A stretch of DNA of 64,000 nt, taken from assembly GCA_914767715.1 (NCBI GenBank), contig OU612075.1, positions 6,138,001-6,202,000 of the forward strand, written 5' to 3'. The translations under genes and the position numbers were made by a program. The DNA is from Membranipora membranacea (Eukaryota > Bryozoa > Gymnolaemata > Cheilostomatida > Membraniporidae). The notes beneath the pieces are model-generated. The model was not told the DNA's origin, made no database searches, and saw nothing but the letters and a program-made list of their open reading frames with translations. Shown here in pieces: positions 57,458-64,000 of the stretch (within the stretch, counting starts at the first letter, position 1; the number at the start of each line of letters is the position of its first letter).

Positions 57458-60136
57458 TCATACATTTTCGATAAGCTCTGCGTCTCCTGCAGGCTCTGCT
57501 GTTTCAGTTTCTCTACTTCTCTCATTCTCGATGTTCACAGATGACGGATTCAAAAGCCTAGTCGGGCTTTCACTGTCATCAAGGTGGTTTCCGTTTTCTG
57601 TAAACAGAGAGTGAGTTGATCACAACCTAACCAATGTTGAAAAGCTTACATATTGTTGTTGAGGGGTAGGGGAAGAGGGGATAAGAGTGTGTGATATGGC
57701 TTAGCAATAAGTTGCCAAGTTTACAAAGGTAGGCATAAAATGACATCATGACCGGTTGTAGTTCCAAAAGCAATATTATTTGGTTGTTATGATATCATTG
57801 ACCTAATAATAATAAAGGAATACAGTAGTTGTTGCCAAGACTTTCGCATTACATGCTGGGCTACCTGGCAACATGGTATGTTGGAGACATAACTGATACC
57901 AAAGAGCTTAATGCGCAAAAAGGGCAAATTTTTCTGGTTTTGGCAAGCTGCAAACACCGATAATGAATCAGGACTTAAGCAACTGGTTGTTGAAAGAACG
58001 TTATTAGTTTTTGAGGTTGGCTACGGTTAATGACCAGCGAAGGTCAAAGCAGGAATTTACACCAACGGGCACCACTGAGGATCGAACCCATGACCTTGCA
58101 GTCAAGAGTCGCGGTACCAACTGAGCTATTCTTGATCCCATACTGAATAAGCCTTACCTCGTAAGCTGGCTGTGACGCTTCCCTCAGAAGATGGCTGGCC
58201 TGCTTGCCCCTTTTCCCATAAATAGATACCTAGCAGAAATACTGCCACCAACACTATCCCCAGGCTGACCGAGGCAACTATGGCCACATCTGGTAGAGCT
58301 TTGAAAGGAGGGTCTGCTGTGCTATCTGAGTCTGAAGTTGTCCTGTTTCTTTTGACCTCGGTTGATGTAATCAGAACGGTCGTAGTTGACATCAGTGTCG
58401 GTGTTGTAGCCGACGTAAGACTTTTTTTTGTGGTAATTGAGGGATCCACAATTAAGCAGAAGGCATTGATGTAATCTGAGAAAAGAAATCAGAGTGTACT
58501 AGAATTGAGCAGGTCAATGGTGTGTACTGAGCGTTAATCCCAAATTTTTGCAATCACATGTAGGACCTTATAAGTATTCATTGCCAATCCTTGATATAAA
58601 GGTATGATATTCAAAACTTGGACCATAAAGCCGAAATATCCTTTGAACTGATTGATCGAAAATAACAAATTACTGACTAATGGAAATCCCAGGACAAACC
58701 ATAGAGAAATTCCTGGAAATCTTGGAGAATGGAAATTCCTGCGTCATTGCCGCCACGAGCCCAGTCTTAACTGGTTTAAGATAAATTAAGACATGACCTG
58801 CAATGATGTGTGAAACTTTCTCTGGTTACTCATCTTTTGGCAATTGTACGTGGTAGTTACTTATCACATCCTACCTTCACAATAATAGGCACACCTCAAG
58901 CCCCTAGTAGCTGTGCATAGTGCTGAGTCACACAAGCCGCTACATATATTCCACTTCAAACTGTATGTATCCCAGTAACACAGATTGCTCTTTTGGTATA
59001 CCTCGTCATACTGACAATTGTCTCTGGTGATCGGGGTGCCACACCCTACGCATGTGTAATAACTCTCTGGCGACCTCCTTCAAAAAGAAGATAGGATATG
59101 ATTTATTGGTAAACGTTGTCAAAGATAAGTTACAATAGCATCGAGAAAGCGTATTTGATATTCATACAATCACCATTTAAAGTTTGAATGCTAGTTGGAT
59201 AAAACTTTTCAAAAATCTCTCGATTCTGGTCTTCGGCATGCAATAAAGTGACTTGGCCAAGTCACTTTATTGCATGCCGAAGACCAGAAATACCTATGTT
59301 TTTACATCACTGCTATGAGACAGTCGGCTGTCTCATAGCAGTGATGTAAAAACATAGGTATTTCAGTCCATTTTACTAGTGACTGTTTTGATTAAAGTAC
59401 CACACATCTCATGTGAGGTAGATAATCATAATGCCTCAAATTTTGATAGCCCCAACATGTTTCTAGTAGTCACCAAGAGGGTCAGTGGAGGTTACCCGCC
59501 CTGTCCGCAGTCATTTGACAGGATGTTAGCGAGTAAATGGTGGAGTTCATCAATCAAGTTAACAGTCTATCAGTAAAGATTTGGGAGGTAGTGCCCCGTC
59601 CAGTCATTTTACATGGCACATGTGTTGACCATCAGTTACATGTACATTACATTTTGTTTATCAGTTATGAAAGGACACCTTGGCGCGCCGCTAGCAACGG
59701 CCGAGTAAAGGCTTATGAGACCTGTTGTAGCGCAAGTCTTGAGATGTTGTAAGACAGTACTGAGTTGTTGTGAGGCAGTCTTGGTACGTTGTAGGGCAGT
59801 CAGGCCTAATGCATAAGCTCAAGCCACCTGACACCACAAACGAAAGACTCTGGTGCACCAAAACCTTTGTTTTTTTTGTAGAACTAATGTTATGTACCTT
59901 TCAGAACTGGGTTAGTTTTGTAATGTTTTAGTAATGTACAGTCTATTGAACTTCAAATGTACTCTCGTATTGATCGAGTTCACCGTTTACAATGTTCACA
60001 GTGAGGTCAAGCTAACATTATATTTAAAAAACACTTAATCCTACCTGCCAGAGTTTGACTTGCCGCCAACCGTAAGAGCCAGACATGTCGTAAATAGAAG
60101 CAACGTTAGGATAAATTCTGGTATGTAGCTTTTCAT
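57458..60136 (-). CDS. Paralogue G: recent duplicate of F, 250 aa
   Basis: Exons 60045-60136, 58875-59077, 58158-58475 and 57458-57597 have the same lengths and phases as in F. All 10 cysteines, the helix and the splice sites are kept. Changes are few: Ala to Glu and Leu to Phe in the leader, Gly to Asp, Leu to Pro and Glu to Gly in the stalk and near-membrane part, and several in the tail (start ENGNHLDDSESPT, end AELIENV). The reading frame is intact, so both copies may work. Substitutions look denser in the tail exon than in the module exon, which I read by eye only. Confidence 0.85.
58067..58134 (-). mobile_element. tRNA-like SINE head, family 3 (copy 2)
   Basis: It is the duplicate of 47250-47320, with a more canonical box B (GGGTTCGATCCTC). 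Confidence 0.6.
59224..59364. repeat. Twin palindromes, duplicate copy
   Basis: Palindromes at 59224-59289 (perfect) and 59287-59364 (one mismatch, near the centre: GACAGTCGGCTGTC). Confidence 0.95.
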
Positions 60137-60686
60137 TACCTGTAAAGTTTAGAGAATGATAAATAGACATTTAATGGCATACAACAACCTACAATGATTG
60201 ATGTATTAATATCTCGTTTGCCGCTTTCGATCAATCTTCACCATCAAGCAAGAAGACACTGTATTTAACAACTCAGAGAACTGGCTTCAAGCAAGTCTTG
60301 ACCCACCTTCAGAGCAGTTACTTGATGACTGTAGTCTTTCACCCCCTGTTTCTTCTTGTGTGATTTGATATTTAATGATATATAACATAGTCTGCATGGT
60401 CATTATATTTGATTCTCAGTCTCCTTTGTTATGACTAATGAGTAATGGTCCCGTAATGGGATTACTATTTTCCTGATACCATCGCACTGCGTCTTATTAT
60501 TACTAACATCTCGTGTTAAACGAGATCACATAGCATTCAGCACTTACAATTTACATTATTGGGATTTCCCTTTTCCATTTATCTAAGTTCTAAGTCATGA
60601 TTAATTCATATGACATGTGGGTTGTTATAGCAGTTGAGGAAGCTTCATTAATATTCAGTCTCTCGAAGATGGACTCTACTTACCAT

Positions 60687-62483
60687 GAATATTATGGGTA
60701 AAATATTATTATTAGCTTTGCTACCAGCACAGATATATCTTAATTGATTAGGGGAACTTAGCCGACCCTCTACAAGCAAAGGCTTTTTTTATGTATTTTT
60801 CATCATAAGGTTATATTAAATAGACATTAATAAAACAGTTGAGGTGATAACAGTCAAATACGCTGTAGCATCTGAGATGCTTTTAGAGACATGGGACGCA
60901 AACATAAACTGGCACTGAAATAAACAATCCCACCAACACAGCCCACTTCATGTGGATACCTGTCATAAAGGAAAACTATACCAGGGCAGCAAGCAGATGC
61001 TGCATCGACGTGGCTCAGAAAAACAATTGAGGAACAGGCAAGCTTTATTTTCCAATCCCGAGTGTTGAAGAGGTGGTTAGGCCTAGGGGAGTTATAATAA
61101 GTGGGACAGGTAGAATTTTTTGTGGCTTCTCCCACCTACAAACCACAACACTCAGATAAACTCAGCAACTGTCACAAATACTTCATATCTCGATAATCTC
61201 TTAATCACAACCTTACACCTAGGATGTGGTCTATCAGAAATAATCAAAATCTGAGCACAGAATACTTGTTCTATGTTTATTGGTGCTATCGTGTCCCTGG
61301 TAGTATTTAGCCATGAGTAAACCCAATCCGGATGTCTTTCCATGCATAACTCTGAAGGCTAGTGCACACAGGGAAATGTCTTGATATTTGTGAGTGCCAC
61401 ATACATATCTATCAAACAATAACTGCGTTAACTCTATTGTCTCAAATGATATCTTGTGATCAATTCTATAAGTCACTCAATAGAGTAGAGGGATAATAAT
61501 TTCTCTCCAGAACAATTACCTTATTACTGACAAGTTAAATTTCAGCAGTATGCCTGGACTAGCATACCTATTAACCAGTTTTGATTTGATTTTATATTTG
61601 TTATCATAGCAATAGCCATAATAATGAAAAATAGCCATGTGACAAGGGTAATAAAAAAATACTATGCATAGCGCGATAAAACGATGGAAAAATATCACCA
61701 CAACAAATAATGACAATAGACAAAAATGACAAATAGACAAAAAATAAACAACGCATAGCTGATCCGAGATAAGAAACCTCAAAACGCGGAAAGCTACTTT
61801 ATATAGTTGTGGGTTCTAAAAGTTAACCCAACCAAGATTTACAAGATTGAAAATCTAGACCATCGCTAAAATACAATTATAGATAAGAAGAGCTATTCTA
61901 AAAAATTATAAAGTACAACCTAGCACCAAGAAAACGCAAACTAATAAAACTTAACTTGCTAATAATATCACAGAAGAGGAATAAAATGATGCAAAGCTAT
62001 TTTTGTAAAGACGACTTTTAGAGGGATAATAAATAGTAGTGTTGTCTTCTCTTTGCACAAGAAAAGACAACCCTAATTTTTTTTTTACCTAAATAAATTA
62101 TTCATTGTTTCATATCTATGTTGAGTTTAAGTTAGGTGCAAGCAGCATGCCAGTCATTTGATCTTTCTTTATCTTAGCACAGTTGTGAGTTGTTTACCAC
62201 AACTGTGAGGCAGAATATGTTTCCTATTATTCTTTTACACAACATTTTTACCAATCAACTGCCAACTGTATATTATTTTAGCTATAGGGAAGATTTCACT
62301 TTCAAACAAATTGTCAGTCAATTATGTTGCATAAGATATTTATTTTGATTATCTATTAATAGGAATACAATCAATATAATTTGAGATCTTTCCCTGGCGT
62401 GAGAAGCAGCTCCAGACTCATGTTCTGAGCTTACAGTGTACATCCTTGATTTGTCACTTCTAGAGTGCTTTGTGCGTTTAGCC
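60687..62483. other. Spacer between duplication copy 2 and paralogue H
   Basis: No exon is recognised. Minus-strand frames at 60854-61135, 61152-61476 and 61516-61782 have no family features I know and no clear splice framework. Confidence 0.4.
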
Positions 62484-63605
62484 TTATATTGGTAAGTCTG
62501 CAATTTTTTTGAACTCCTTCGAACTAGAACAATTCTTGCCTGGAGTAAGAATGGGTGTAGTAAACAGTAAGATGCAGCAGTAAAGATTAACTTGCCATGG
62601 GAAACAGAGTTTAAATATGAGTACAATCATGTTTATGATCAATAATTGAAGCTAGAAAACATTGAAAAAACATAAGAATTTGCTGATTTTATATATCTGT
62701 TTCTAAGAAATGTTTAAAAACATACCTTGCTCCTTGCAGTAGCAGATAAGAGCAAACGAAATCATCGCAACAACCATACATGCCAAACCAATCACAGAAG
62801 CATCTCGGGCAACATTTGCATCCTCAAATAGACTGTGACCATTGATAGGTTGAGGATCAGATGTTGCAAGCAATGACGTGTGATGCTGAGTTGTCTGCTT
62901 TTTCCCCTGCAAAACTGCTGTTGGAGACGTTGTGTGCTGGACTATTTCTGGTTTACTGACCCGGCAATGAGCTATAAAGTAGTCTGCAAAAACACAATAA
63001 CAGTATATCCAATTAGTGTTAGTATTTTATATTTATTGAAATATTATTCCTGAAATCTGATGTCGATTTCAATCTCTAACCTGTTTGCAACTTGTATAAA
63101 CAATTTCTAAAATATAGGCCTTGTTTGTGAAACAGCCATTACTTTGGTCAGGTTAGCTTTAGTGTATGCACCCTGTTTATAACCGCTGCATGTACGCATA
63201 GCCATCACAAAAGTTCAATGTTACAAGATACTACAACTAAAGGGTGTATTTGGCCAAGTTTTCTCATCTATTGTAGCCTATTCTAGGGAAATTGTGTTAG
63301 GTCCTAGTCAATAGAAACAGAGCATGTCTCGATGGATATCGCCGATGAGTGGTCCTGTCTTGATGAAATAGTTTTCTAATCCGTAATATTTGTAACACTT
63401 CGTTAAGCTAAGTAGGGCCATACCTGCACAATAATCCTTGCAACTTCTCCCTCTTGTACCAACGAAGAGAGCTCCATTACAAATGCTGCCGCAAGACTTC
63501 CAGCCCTCATTGTAACCATCATAATAACACGCAGTAGATATAACCTGTTGCTGCCTACACTCATATGACGTCATGGATGTCTCAGCGCCTTCACAGGCTA
63601 TTGTG
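62484..63605 (-). CDS. Paralogue H: 8-Cys single-pass membrane protein, 5' end outside window
   Basis: Exons 63424-63605, 62726-62983 and 62484-62539 are present with family phases (starts after a phase-2 intron, then 1, 1). The module reads TIACEGAETS, ECRQQQVISTACYYDGYNEG, SCGSICNGALFVG, TRGRSCKDYC, with the eighth cysteine in DYFIAHC. The stalk is rich in Thr, Gln and Ser. The helix is SVIGLACMVVAMISFALICY. The tail is short and basic, KNCSSSKEFKKIADLPI. The signal-peptide exon is expected to the right of 64000, since none is seen between 63606 and 64000. Pseudogene C is its closest relative by intron sequence. Confidence 0.8.
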
Positions 63606-64000
63606 CTATAATTGAAAACTTAAACTCGTAACTTTGTCTTGATATGTGTTTATCTTTGATATGAATTTATGGATAAATGGTAAAATACATAGCATGGCTA
63701 TTTGCGGCTATATGCAATTAGTACATAACCTTGTGTCAAGATCTTAATAGAGCTATAAATCTGGCAGCTTTTGAACTTGAGGACCAATCAAAATTAGAAA
63801 AATGTGGTTCAGCAACCATACATGAATAGACAGACGCTTGTTCAGGGTCAGATAATATTCCCCTCATCCATATAATATTTCAGTGGTGTTTATGCATTAG
63901 TAAAGATCAAAGTAAGATATCTAGCAATATCTTTACCTAAATAAATAATCTTATGTGATCGATTTGACAAAGTGATAAACCAAACAAGTTGAAATCATCC
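63606..64000. other. Intron 1 of paralogue H, incomplete
   Basis: No exon is visible. Parts resemble, inexactly, the sequence between the module and stalk exons of paralogue B (around 24280-24480). Confidence 0.4.

Larger units (their letters stand above)
49861..60686. repeat. Segmental duplication, copy 2 (10.8 kb, contains paralogue G)
   Basis: It follows copy 1 directly, head to tail. At 49861 the end of copy 1 (CTTACCAT) runs into GATTGTGAAATG, the start of the unit. Copy 2 ends at 60686 in CTTACCAT before GAATATT. The junction has a 2-base overlap (GA). Between 49861 and the end of paralogue G I see only the elements listed separately. Confidence 0.95.

Noticed and set aside
60854-61476. 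Three minus-strand frames of 63-93 codons
   Set aside because: They overlap one another, lack recognised motifs and have no consistent splice sites.

Overview
This is intron-rich, AT-rich animal DNA, most likely from a marine invertebrate. The evidence is split genes with GT-AG introns, a folate-receptor-type gene, a PHF21A-type chromatin gene, LINE and tRNA-derived SINE relics and many fold-back MITEs. A lophotrochozoan such as a mollusc fits, but the sequence alone does not prove the phylum. There are no operons, ribosome binding sites or CRISPR arrays. All exon models below come from reading splice sites and checking that codon phases join; none has transcript support.

Left part (1-16.2 kb): the 3' end of an unidentified plus-strand gene (3-427); eight consecutive, phase-compatible exons of a minus-strand PHF21A/BHC80-like nuclear gene (884-5954), whose two ends lie outside the exons found; and a complete five-exon plus-strand folate-receptor-like gene (9207-15936) with a signal peptide and a GPI-type C-terminus.

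Centre and right (18.2-63.6 kb): the main content is a minus-strand tandem array of eight paralogues, here called A to H, of a small single-pass membrane protein family I do not recognise as named. Where complete, each has four exons joined in phases 2, 1, 1: signal peptide; cysteine module; Ser/Thr-rich stalk plus transmembrane helix; cytoplasmic tail. The module fits C-x(11-12)-C-x(9-11)-C-Y-x-D-x(8)-C-x(3)-C-x(2)-A-L-x(3)-T-R-G-x(2)-C-x(2)-Y-C-x(7)-C. The eighth cysteine is encoded across the second intron. Its spacing resembles the TACI/BCMA cysteine modules of the TNF-receptor superfamily. A, B, E, F and G look intact (199, 232, 188, 250 and 250 aa). C is a pseudogene, D has lost its start codon next to a LINE fragment, and H runs off the right edge. 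An intronless rhodopsin-type GPCR (30362-31279) sits inside the array between inverted-repeat arms.

Duplication history: D and E form an older tandem pair. F and G lie in a young 10.8-kb head-to-tail duplication (39059-49860 and 49861-60686). Comparing the two copies dates several insertions, including a 703-bp element with a 7-bp target duplication and an intact empty site in the other copy. Both copies carry a 17-bp minisatellite and a pair of adjoining, nearly perfect palindromes. The array reads as an expanding family of putative cell-surface receptors with a conserved ectodomain and rapidly changing tails.
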